A stretch of DNA of 64,000 bases from positions 38,548,534-38,612,533 of the forward strand of contig CM040741.1 in the NCBI GenBank assembly GCA_022829145.1. The letters are read 5' to 3'. Below, piece after piece: positions 50,530-61,633 of the stretch. The stretch's first letter is position 1, and every line of letters begins with the position of its first letter. The notes under the pieces were generated by a model, which did not search any database, was not told where the DNA came from, and worked only from the letters and a program-made list of their open reading frames with translations. The position numbers and the translations under genes were made by a program. The stretch is from Albula goreensis (lineage: Eukaryota > Chordata > Actinopteri > Albuliformes > Albulidae).

Positions 50530-51120
50530 TGAGATGCAGTGGCCATAATTAGAATAATTCCATTTCCAATAGCCTCCAATCATCCTGCCATTTGCAGCTC
50601 ATAAATGAACAAATTGCCTCCGGATCAGTATTGTTCTGTAAAGGAATTCTTCGACCAAAGCCAAATCTTATCAACCTCTGTTTTACAGGAAAGTAATGAG
50701 CAAACACTGTTCTCTTTGATGCTCTTTGCCAACCCAAAATGAATTTCTCTGTCTGACTAATATTGGGCAGAGTGCAAACTCTGATAATTGCCCTATTCGC
50801 TGATGACTTTGTGCGGTGTAGTCAAATAATGAACATCTATTGAAGCAGAAACAAAGCAATTTTGAGAAATGTTGCTTTCTCTGAAATACCAGAATTGAAA
50901 GGGCAAATTTCATCTTCCATGTACTTCCATAATTAACAATCTATGCAGCTGATGGTTTAATTTGCCATTTCGAGGCTTCTGTTCATTTTTAGTGATTTGC
51001 TAAACGGGTATCTCCCACTCTTGTGTGTGCAAATCATAATCTTCATCTGAGCCCATATTTCTGAGGTACTGTCAAATAATGAAAATGTGCTGAGGCTGAA
51101 ATAAAGACTTCATGTTGTAT
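50530..51120. promoter_or_regulatory. Candidate conserved noncoding island pair
   Basis: Complex sequence without repeat character. CCATAATTAGAATAATTCC lies near 50543. Two similar strings, GTCAAATAATGAA, occur at about 50820 and 51071. Unrecognised short frames on the minus strand. A regulatory role is inferred. Confidence 0.3.
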
Positions 51121-51664
51121 TGCCAAAATTGTGCTGATTTTTCTATAATGTGCAAAAGTCAGATGCACCATACAGTTACATAATGATGCACTCAACAATT
51201 TTTTTGTCTCTTTACAACCATTGATTTCATATTTTCTTTTTCAAACTATATTTTGAAGGAAGCAGCCTTGCAAGGCAGCAGAAATGTCAATAAACATGAT
51301 GCAATGATTGATTTTCAATGAATGAAATTTAATTACATAAAACATCCTTTCCCAGGACTATAAATATTGTCCTCTGTGCAACTTTGAAGTTTGGCAACTC
51401 TGAATCTGTCAAATACTGAGCCACAGGAATCAATTGCTATTTGCAATTCATGTTCTTTGATAACTTTCAGATTCTAATCTTGGTTAGTGTAAGATATATG
51501 TTCTTTTTACAGACATATTAAAACCGCTTTTGAAATAAATAGAAATTGCTTCACAGAGTGAGAAAATTTTGCATTCAATTATAGAGATCCACATATAGGG
51601 CAGTATTTTAATTTAAATAGTTTTTCATTGATGTCTAAACATATTACTGAACATATTACTCATC
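51121..51664. other. Noncoding DNA without recognised features
   Basis: AT-rich. The right edge is the apparent 5' truncation point of a LINE. Confidence 0.5.
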
Positions 51665-52616
51665 ACCTTGTCAGGGGTGTTCCTCAGGGCTCAGTCCTTG
51701 GTCCCCTTCTCTTTTCCATCTATACTCATTTTTTGGCCCTCTAATCTCTGCTCATGGTCTATCCTACCATTGCTATTCTGATGACATTCAACTGTATCTC
51801 CCCTCTCCCCGTCAGACACACAGGTCTCTGCTCGTATCTCTGCTTGTCTGAGGGATGTCAAGAGCTGGATGGACAAGCATCATCTTAAGCTCAACCCAGG
51901 CAAGACCGAGCTCTCCCGTTTTGGACTTTTCCATTTCTCTAGGGGACACCCTGGTGTTGTCTTCATCCTGTGCAAAGAACCTGGAGTGGTGATCAACAAC
52001 AGACTGTCACACTCCAAGAACATTGCGGCGGTGATCTAGGCATGCAGGTTCTTCCTGTAGAACATCCAGAGAACCACCCCCCACCACCTACTCCACCCAG
52101 CTTCTGGTCCAAGCAATGGTTCTGTCCCTCCTAGACTACTGCAACTCCCTTCTCTCTGGCCTTCCAGCATCCACCAGGATGGAGCAGCTCATCTGGTCTA
52201 CAACCTCCCAAGACACTCCCACATCACCCCACTGCTCATTGCCCTCCATTGGCTGCCTGTTATCACTCGCATCAAATTTAAAACATTGGTGCCAGCATAT
52301 CAAAGGGGACAGCTCCAGCATATCTCCAGAAGATCATCAGAACCTACACACCTGCCAGACCCTCTGCTCTGCCACTTCTAGATGCCTGATGCCTCCCCCT
52401 CTCTGCTCCTGCACTTCCAGGTCACATCTGTTGTCTGTCTTGTACCCCTGGTGGTGGAATGACCTTTCCATGGAGGTCAGAACATTAGAAACACTGGCCA
52501 CCTTCAAGCGCAGACTGAAGACTCACCTCCTCAGGCTGCACCTCTCCTCACCTCACAAACATCACCTCTCTTTGCATTGTTCACTGCAATTATTTTTAAC
52601 TGTAATTTGTTTTTAA
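51665..52616 (+). mobile_element. 5'-truncated L2/CR1-group LINE fragment
   Basis: The fragment carries the second half of a non-LTR reverse transcriptase and its C-terminal part in the plus orientation, and is GC-richer than its surroundings. 5' truncation and lack of a first ORF or endonuclease are usual for dead LINE copies. The typical L2 3' tail with short tandem repeats was not seen, so the 3' end is missing or eroded. Confidence 0.88.
51673..52616 (+). pseudogene. LINE reverse transcriptase pseudogene (L2-like)
   Basis: The intact protein reverse-transcribes LINE RNA at the target site. Visible motifs in order are RGVPQGSVLGPLLFSIYT (51673-51726), a conserved RT block, and YSDDIQLYL (51774-51800), the catalytic YADD box with Ala to Ser. 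Then come LRDVKSWMDKHHLKLNPGKT (about 51848-51907), LLDYCNSLLSGLP (about 52128-52166), LHWLPVITRIKFKTL (from 52244, in another frame) and the C-terminal WWNDLSMEVRTLETLATFKR (about 52452-52510). The first two motifs are in different frames, stops occur between blocks, and the longest surviving frame is 52116-52616 (166 codons). At least two frameshifts make it nonfunctional. The block order fits L2 or close relatives. A CR1 or Rex1 assignment is less likely but not excluded. Confidence 0.88.
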
Positions 52617-53359
52617 AGATTATTTTTTTGGGATTTTGATCAATAATTATACATAATTATATAATCAATTAAAATGATAGCATGGACAGGCCTATGAGAG
52701 GCTCACATCCAGACACACTTTTTGAAAGCAGACTTAGCCAGTCCCAGCCACACCATTAACAACTTTGGCTGGAGGTTCACACAGGTGAGGCAACAACTGG
52801 CCCGGCCTTGCCTGGGAATGATGCAGGTTAAGCCAGAACAAGATAATTTTTCTCATTGCTCTCTGGTGCCCACTTCTGGTCACTCAGGCACCTGCAAGTG
52901 TACAAAATGACTATGTTCTCGTGTTATCCTCTAGCAACATAGGTGATAGGTAATTATTGGTTAATCTGGAAAGAAGCAAGGGCTACTCAACTCAGCTGAG
53001 TACAGGATAGGTAAAGGGGAAAATCTAATAAATAAATTGCAATGCTGTGTAATTGTATATTTTATGTATTTAAATTAATTGCACTAATTGCAGGTTTTTT
53101 AAAAGGGGAAGTTTTAAATCCTGTATTTGTACATATTTCTGAGAAAACTGCATTATTTGGATGTCATTTAATGGAATTGTTATATGGCCTGTTTAGTTTT
53201 TGAATCTGAGGGGATGGCTCATGTTTGCAAAATCCTGAACTTCACATTCAGAAGTGAATATCTGGTCCCAGTTCTGAAGTCTCAAACCTGATTATACATA
53301 CATGTTTAGTTGTGTCCATTTTAAAAAGTGAGGGCCGAGTGCAGATTAATTTTGTGTGG
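52617..53359. other. Noncoding DNA without recognised features
   Basis: AT-rich. A short GC-richer patch at 52690-52900 is unrecognised and may belong to the eroded LINE or another old repeat. Confidence 0.45.
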
Positions 53360-54780
53360 TGCAGTTCTGGGGAAATCTACGGCTCTCCCATAAGACAGGA
53401 ACTTTTTTGAGATACCAATGCTCACCTGTCAGTCACAACAGAAGGTGGTTGTGCAATCCTCAAAGCACTTTGCAACAACTCATTCAATTTGAATGCCGCT
53501 GACGCCTTTCAAATGAGGAAAGTCAAGATTGCGAATTAAATGAACGGGATGTTGATGTGCCGTGCATTTTTCATTAGCTCTGGAATTATTGTTGCACAGG
53601 GGACCAGAGACGTAAATGAAGACTTGACAGGATGTGAGGAGGGGCCCTTTTTTTTTCTGAAATGGGGGCAGCATGAATTTATACTCCCGTTTCTCACCTT
53701 GCAGAGATGCAAGTCTGTCAGAAGGATGTACCCAACACCTCTGGAAAAAGGTGTGTGTGGCAGATGCCGTGTGTCAGAGAACTGTGTCACTTTCGGATCT
53801 GACTAATAGTTCCCGCTCAAAATGACCGCGAGGTGAATCAGCGAGGATGACATCCCCAGCCTGTCTCTCTCGGATCTGCTGGGACTCGAGCGCTCCACAC
53901 ATCCAAATGAGTCAAGTGAGATTAAGAGGTGTGAATGGGATTGCACAGTCTCCACAGGGAAGGACAATTTCACAAACAAAAAAATCCAATTAATTACAAA
54001 CCAAGCTTTGCTGGGTCAACAAAAGGTCATCAGACCAACAGTTATAATCCTTAATAAAGAGTTTCCCGTGTATACATCGACAAATCCAAATTCTATATGT
54101 ATGTGTTCCTCAAGCACGGATTTAACATCTCTCTGTGCTTAGTTTAACCAATAAGGAGAGAATAGACTCTGATGACAGACTTTTCAATCTGTTTTCGACT
54201 GCAGTGACTTCCAGGTTTTTTGTCATTATGTCATTGCATTGTGGTATTAGCATCACCTACAGCCTTAAACAACTTAAAACACTTCACCTCATTTTCTCTG
54301 CAAAAGCACTACTCTAAAAGGTCTGGCTAAAGGATTGGGTGCCACAAAGACTATAGTACATCTATCAAAATTGCTGTCAAAAGAAAGCAACTGAACTCTG
54401 CCTTTTAATTCTTTATACTTGCAAATGGGACACGCTGTCAGAGACCATTGGAAAGCCTACTCGATTTCTTCCCGATGTCGTCTCCAAGGTCGAGCCGTGG
54501 GAAACGCGTCGTGTGGCAGTTTTATTGAAACAGGACTACAGGGTGGCTTGCAGTTTATCATCTGTAGAATTCTGTTCTTGACATATTTCTTTGTTCCATG
54601 ACAGGCCGAACAGCCTTGAGTTAAGAAAGCAATGTCCCATCGCAAAGGTTATAGCCCTTAATTGGAAATCTCACTTGGCAAGCCACTCCTTTGCCAACAA
54701 AATTGTGCACGTCTACAGCAATTGAGACAATAGCCTATGAAACCTCAATGGGTGAAAACAGTCTGTATCCAAAGACATTT
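53360..54780. promoter_or_regulatory. Cluster of candidate conserved noncoding islands
   Basis: Three GC-richer, non-repeat patches: about 53410-53660, 53820-54080 and 54440-54740. The middle one carries CCAATTAATTACAAACC (near 53986) and CTTAATAAAGAG. Frames crossing them (for example 53540-53806 plus, 53536-53790 minus) open on both strands and resemble no protein. By texture this is the longest regulatory-looking stretch in the window. Confidence 0.32.
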
Positions 54781-57700
54781 TGACTTGTTTTGATATACTA
54801 AATATCCAGCACATTTGTTGTCTTTTCAATATACACCACAACCTGATAAATATTTAATCCAGCCTTAAGTTTTCAGCATTATCCTTGCGTTTCTTTCAAA
54901 GGTCATTTCTGAAGTCAAGATGCTTCCATGACACATAAGGTAGAACAGTGATTTTTGGAGGACAAACCATAAGGAAATCTTCCTATTATATGTCTTAGGA
55001 TGCTGCATATACAGACATGCATTCATGCCAGATGAATATGGAGCACTTATACGCCAGACATCCTCTAAAAAGGTTCTAGTTCAGAATAGAAATACAAAGA
55101 AATCTCTGTATGTCGGCTTGCTTAGCCTGTGGTGTAGCCAAATCTTTGTTGAATGAGAATCACTGTTGATTACTTCTTGACTATTTTAGAGTTCAGATTC
55201 ATTAGACCAGAATTTAAGCTCGTGATTTAGGGAAGGTTCCAATATTATGAATACTTAATTCACATTCAGACAGATTGTAGTTCCAAACAGTAACATGATG
55301 TAAGAATGACATTAAAGTACAATAAAACTGCAGTATTAGAATTATCTTCCTCTTTGCATTTATTGTATTCAAGCAACCATTGTGGAGGCTCTCTTTGTAC
55401 AAAAAAATAATGAAACAGCCTAATGTGAAAAGTTCTAAGAAATACATTTACAGGCTGAATTAAAGTCTTATATGGGCGATGCATCTTGCTATCTCCCTTG
55501 ATTATTTAACAACTTATGAATGTTGAGGAGAGATAGTGGGATGACTGTTAAAATAAATACCTATCATTTCACCTTAAAACATACAATTTCACAACCTCAT
55601 ACAGTAATTCATGCATTAGTTGACCCAGGAAGGTAAGTTGGACCTGCTTTGAGGGCTGATACTGAGATACTGAGAAATAAAGGTACATGGGAGGTCTGCA
55701 ATGTTATGTACACAAAATATATATTTACTCCCTGTTTCTTGGGAGAGCAGAAACAATCAGACTTCAGAACAAGACAGAATTGAGATGGGAGAGCTCTCTT
55801 CCCTCCAGAACAGTTTGAGCTCTTCATTTGCTTACACGCTGAATTGAAACGAAAGAAATGTCTTGACAATGCAATTTATATGTGTGGTTTGGCTTCATTT
55901 TGATTTAAATAAAAAGTAGAACATTGGTTCAGACCTGGGGAAATAAATCAACTTTGTTCAGGCCATCTGTTAAGGAAATACAATCGTTCTATACAGCAAA
56001 ATATTTAGCATATTGTTATGACTGTATACTAGTACTGGGATTACTAAAAAAAATTACCTGATACATATTTTACCTCATATTTTCCTCATGTACTGTCGAC
56101 CCACTGGACCCCTGGCTGGCAAGAAACCCTAGAAATGATTGTAGCTGTGTGCATTGCAATTACATTATCTAGATATTATCTATTTGACACAATGAAGATA
56201 TAATATTACACAACACGCATTGTGATTGTATGAGAGGCTTCCCAACCCAACCACTATATATCATTGGTAATGTCATCGTCATCACATCTTTATCATTCAG
56301 AATTATATTAAACAGTGTAAACATTAAATTATGCTGCATTCAAGATAACTTAAAGCTTAACTTAATTTTAAAAAATAATCACCATGAAAAAATTAATTGG
56401 TAGGTCAGAAATTTGGGGTTATCTGACCTAACCACCAGTGACGTTACAACAATAAAAATGGTTGCATTCATAGTTCATGGTCATAAAGAAGTATTTATAT
56501 ACATTTTGCATATTTATGCCTGTAAATTTTCATTACAGCTATTCGTGAAATTTAAAAATTACAATATCTGTCAGCAGCATTTTTCACTAGCCAGTTTAGA
56601 TAATGCTAATGTTAGCTTGCGCAGAAAATCTGCGCGATGAAGTAACATGAAATCTGACAGAAATATTGTATTTACTTTACAATACTACTACAACATAACA
56701 TTGCTTTGCCAGCTTTACTGTACTCACTCATTGCCCAGCATACCTGAATCCTTTTTTTAAAATAATCAGCTAGGCTATTGTTTTATTATTGTGATTTTAT
56801 GTTGGTTGTGTAATGAATTACATCTCAGGGAGACAAAAGTGTTAATGACCCATGAAACAGTCAAAGTTAAGGTTTGACATAGCTGATGGTAATATAACTC
56901 AGACACATGTGGAAATGAGGCTGATAAAACACAACACCAGTGTGCAAAAATTAATTGTATAATATCTCTTAACAGATAGTTTGCAACTTTTTTGTCTTTT
57001 GGGGACAGGCTACTCATAGCTTGATGTTTTGGTTAAATAATGTTTGTGTCTCAGTTATTCATCTGTCATGTATCACTGTGACTTTGTAATTAACTGTAAC
57101 TGAAAATGCAAGGGAAACATCAAGATTATGAGTAATTGTTAAAAATTACATTTGTAAAGACAAAATTAGATTTGGATTCTGGCTAGCTGTATCAGTCATG
57201 AGGGGTGTCAGTTCCATTAACATGAAAAGTCTTAGATTTTTTCCTTATTTTTAATTTCACACAGACATAATGGTGGCAGAGGGTAGAAATGGGATTGTAT
57301 GGAACCAAGGGACAGGAAGGGAGGTGGAAGGAGGTTGAGGAGATTGATTGGTGGTTTGATTTGTATTTTAGACTGATGTACATGTTTCTGTTTTATTCAT
57401 TTTTGCTATGTCTGTGGGCCGCCAGGTTCTAACAATGTTCCGCACTCATTGATATTCATTGCAACATAGGGATTATTTTGCTGTTTTCATTACTCGTTTT
57501 GCTACCCAAACACAAACAACCATTGTTTATTCTTGACTGCATGTCACAAGTTGTGTATAAGACACAATAAGATGTCTTTCACCGAGAGTAGACTCTGATC
57601 CTCTCTGCCTTCCCATGTGCCTCAGTTATCCTGAATAACCTGGTTTATATTATATACAGCTGAATTTCATCTTCCAATAAATTCTGTTCAAGTAGTCTCT

Positions 57701-58306
57701 TCCCCTCGACCTGAGCCATGGAAGTAGAAAACGCAGTCTCCATTACAATATTCCGATTCTATTTTCCACAAGGAAGACTTAGATTTTACTGGAAGAAAGT
57801 TGAAACCACCACATTTCAACAGCCTGACCTTATTTGACTTTTTAGGTAGGAGAGTAAAGTAGCGTGAATGTCCTCAGTGTGTTTGCACAGGAATGGAGGC
57901 AGAGAGATGCAAAATCGTAGGGATTACTATCCGAAATACAAAACAATAATGTCACCTAAAGCTGGTCCAGGAACGTGCATTGAGAACTGATATCAAAATT
58001 CAGGGAATCTGAAAAATGTAACCATTAAAAATTCTCTGGAGAGGTAGCATGAGGACTTGTCAAGGAGGGTAACCTTTCTGCTGTCAGGGTGGGTGAAAAA
58101 AGAATTGATGAGTTCTCTACCTCTAAGGTAGTGTAAAGGCTTAATGTTTTTATTGCTATTTTTATTTTTTTTTGGAAGGTGGGTGGGATAGGGGTTACCA
58201 GTTTTAGATATTCCCAAATTCAGGGCATTCTCAAATTTATTCCATTACTCATGGAAGGAGGGTTTTTGCTAGCACACCATTCCCCATCTCCGACAGCATC
58301 CACCAG
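54781..58306. other. Noncoding DNA without recognised features
   Basis: AT-rich and unique-looking. Frames are at most 86 codons and no repeat was named. Confidence 0.5.
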
Positions 58307-58363
58307 CCGTGGAAGCTGTGCAGTCATCTAGTCTAGCATACTGACTGCACAGCTCTTCCATGG
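58307..58363 (+). ncRNA. Hairpin of miRNA-precursor size (candidate)
   Basis: Left arm CCGTGGAAGCTGTGCAGTCA (58307-58326) pairs with right arm TGACTGCACAG (58342-58352), a two-base CT bulge, then CTTCCATGG (58355-58363). This gives twenty pairs including one G-T, with a 15-nt loop. The geometry matches a pre-miRNA. The mature arms resemble no miRNA family I know. Read on either strand it folds, so the strand is nominal. An inverted-repeat transposon relic is the main alternative. No flanking terminal signals or target duplication were seen. Confidence 0.3.
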
Positions 58364-58539
58364 ATCATTAAGTTAAAAGAAGTGACTCCAGGGAAGCATA
58401 TGGCAGTGTCCACTCTCCTGACTTGAAGTCGTGCAATGTAACATTCTATTAATACTTTTAAAAATGTAGAAATACAATGTTCAGATAAGAACTTATCTGT
58501 GTTTAATTAATCAAAGCTTTGCAACATAGCAGAATAAGG

Positions 58540-59180
58540 TCTTGAAAGTGGGAATGATGAATTTTCATTTTATGGTTGTGGTACCAGTTTGCATGCATCG
58601 CCAACTAATCATTAATCTCATTTAAGAGAAGGTAAACTTGGACTGTGTTTCGCTCCCCCATCAATAATCAGAGGTGTGTGAAATTGATAAATTGATTGTT
58701 TCCTCTTTTGCCACTGTGGTAGCAAATTGGCATTTTACGGAGGAACTTGCCCTTCACTGCCAGACAGGAAGAGAATCCAGGACCGTGTCAGGGGACCATA
58801 TGTATTGGGAGTGCAGTCTTTTCAAGAGCATCAATCATGCTCACCCTTTTTTACATCCATTGACTGAACATTTATAATATCCGCAAAGTCGCAGACATTG
58901 CAAATGATTAACTGTGTTGCCTGGGAGAGACATTTCTCCAGATCTTTGAGCGGATGTTCCGTCTGCATTACAGCGGCGTTCCTTATCATGTAATCTTTGG
59001 AAATGTCTCGGAATATTTATACCTATTCTCCATTATGGTGCTGGACTTGGGTTTGGGCCTCAGTCAGGGATGTCTAAGTGGAGTTTTTCAGCAAGGCACA
59101 GCTGAATACATTTTACACAAAACAGGCATGCTGATTTGCATGATGTTAGGGGCACAGGGTAAGGATGTGGAATGGTTTTA
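58540..59180. promoter_or_regulatory. Candidate conserved noncoding island
   Basis: Non-repetitive sequence with AACTAATCATTAATCTC (58602-58618), several CATCAAT/GATAAATTGATTG cores and balanced composition. Frames 58674-58877 and 58954-59181 are unrecognised and lack splice signals. Regulatory role inferred. Confidence 0.3.
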
Positions 59181-60295
59181 AAATGAGCCTGTTGCAGCAT
59201 TTTATTTATTTATTTTTATATATTCGAATAAAATCAGCGAATGTACAGAGTCTGAGAATGACAATGAATTAAAAGAGCAGTGTGCCAACCTTGAATGTTT
59301 TTCTTTCAAATATCTGTATGGAACAGATTTTTTAATATTAAGCTTTTTAAGAATATTGATTCTGAAAAGGAACATAAAAAGTGGAGCTGAAAACCAGTTT
59401 AAAACTACATATCTATACTATACTCATAAACAACAATCTTTATCATTTATTACTATATTATTGGCCCATTTTGAATAGTACTGACTACAACTGATATATA
59501 TATATATATATTATGCTCTATTAATAGCCAAAGGTTTACACTATAAAACCAAATAAAATAGTCTAATTAGAGATTGCAGAGTAACCGGCTACCTGAGATG
59601 ATTCAGGTGTGAAAAGGAAATGATTGTTCAGCAGGGGGTTTCATGAAGAGGCTAAATCAGATTCCTGCTGCTGGAGAGCTGAACTACTGGCAAGAAAACG
59701 TGTTTCTCATAAATGCAGGACTCATAGAGCATAAAAATTCAACCCCATTCAGTGTTTTTGAAGCCTCAGTCTCAGCATACACTAGTAGTTACACCAGATT
59801 TAACAATATGTTGCTTTACCGTCTAAGCAGCCTTGTAATTCACCCCCTGCAATTTTTGTGGATATTACTCTGAAAATAACATAAAGCATGTTGAAATAGT
59901 TTTTATTGCCATGCAGTGTATTCTTCTGCACCAAATAGCTTGTTCAAAGATATCAAACAAAATCTTTAGACATATTTTTTCAGGCATAAATAGATTTAAT
60001 ATCAGTGAAAAACAATTTTTAGTTGATTATCCTCATATCAATTTAAGTGACATGCTTGCAACTCCAATACACAGGGAGCAACAACAAAATATAATTCTAA
60101 TACATCTGAAAGAGTTGTGAGAGGTGAAATGCAAAAATATTTCAATATTTTCTTTGCAGCATATTTATACCAAACAAAACACACCAAAAATGAAATAAAT
60201 GAATCACTAAACCTCAACTGGCTGAAAAAGTCAATTGAAAGGACACACAAGTGCCAAACAGCCCTCTCAGTCCAGGTTAGCTCTGTCGTGCCTGT
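59181..60295. other. Noncoding DNA; short (TA)n at 59494-59511
   Basis: Very AT-rich and no gene seen. The TA run of nine units is the only repeat noted. Confidence 0.5.
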
Positions 60296-60484
60296 TCACC
60301 CACAATCCCCAGTTACCAATGTCAGTGGTTATACATGCTGGGCCAGTTCTACCCTTGAGCAATACACTTTATGTAAATTCTCCACAGTAAATATCCAGCT
60401 GAATAAACATTCCAGTATTTTATGTAAAATATGAACAGAGTGAGGTCCCCCTTGGATAAGAGTATCTGCAATGTAAATACATAC
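60296..60484 (+). mobile_element. Degenerate SINE-like fragment with L2-type tail
   Basis: CCCTTGAGCAATACACTTTA, then AAATATCCAGCTGAATAAAC, then CTTGGATAAGAGTATCTGCA in this order reproduce the well-known fish pattern. It reads 'cccttgagcaaggtactt', 'aatatccagctgtataaat' and 'tggataagagcgtctgc', the last being the LINE-derived tail of many fish SINEs. No tRNA-like head with A and B boxes was recognised upstream, so this is the body and tail only. Confidence 0.65.
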
Positions 60485-61593
60485 TTTAAAGCGGATGATG
60501 AAAGCATTAAGCTGAAATACTGTAAGAGTCAAACAGTTATTGTCTTATACCAAACCATCAACTGAGAACAGCTTTTAGTATTTCACTGCTGAATGTCATT
60601 TAAAATATTTACTTTGGGAACGAGTGCTGCCACTTCGGTGTAACTAACTTGCCTTTTCTCGTCCAGATCTAGGCACTCAACCAAGAGATGACATGCATGC
60701 TGTTATTACAAAACAGCCTACTGGGAAGGCATGCTAGATGGATAGCCAAACAATTACAGTAAGGATGCTAAAGAAAAACCTTATGAAAAAAACTGCAGAA
60801 ATGTATTTACGATTTATATTTCAAGCATGCAGTGTTTATATAGTCTGATGGTTACTCAAAGTAATAATACATTTAAAAAAAAACTCCATGACAGTTGAAA
60901 TAGCAGAGCCACATTTTGTACCCATTGTCTTTTGGGTGAATTTATTACACATTGCTAAACAGCCCTTAGAAACAAATGTGCTCAAGGTACTCCACATCTG
61001 AGTTAAGAGTCAGAGATGGTTCAAAATGTCAGTCCAAAGAGAGACAAAGGATATCTGTTCCAGACTCACCTAAACCAAGCCTATATCACCTGCCAGGAAA
61101 GGGGCACAGAGGTGGCATCTCTTAATGAAGTAATTTATTACCTCAGCTCCTAACACATTCAAATCAGAACTGTTCTCAAGAGCAAACCTCTTTAAAATGC
61201 CAAACCAGCCTCTCCGCACTGGAAAAAAAACAAAACCCCCTGATAATATGTGCGATACACAGACTGTGGATGTGGTTTTGGTTTAATCAGACACCTGTCT
61301 GTGGAAAAGAACTGCACTTCTAATACTAGTGTTTGTTTCAGAGTAGAATATACATGAAGCTTATTTGATTATCGTTTTGGGTGAGTAAACATATTATTTA
61401 TGCTACCTTTTTAGACTTGGCCTAGTTTTAATACATTTTTAAAAAAATGTACTGATGAAATGTTGTGTAACCACAGCTGTTAGTGGGGTGTTGCAATTTT
61501 ATTTAGCCATGCATGGAACGGGAATTAAAGAAGAGTTTCTCTAAGTTTTGTACTAGGCTCCTCTCCTTATGATACTGTGAGAGTTTCTAATGG
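60485..61593. other. Noncoding DNA without recognised features
   Basis: AT-rich with no gene, RNA or named repeat. Confidence 0.5.
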
Positions 61594-61633
61594 ATTATAT
61601 AAAGCAAATAAAAATTATATAAAGCAAATAAAG
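61594..61633 (+). repeat. 20-bp tandem duplication
   Basis: Two adjacent 20-bp units beginning ATTATATAAAGCAAATAAA differ only at the last base, indicating a recent local duplication. Confidence 0.9.
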
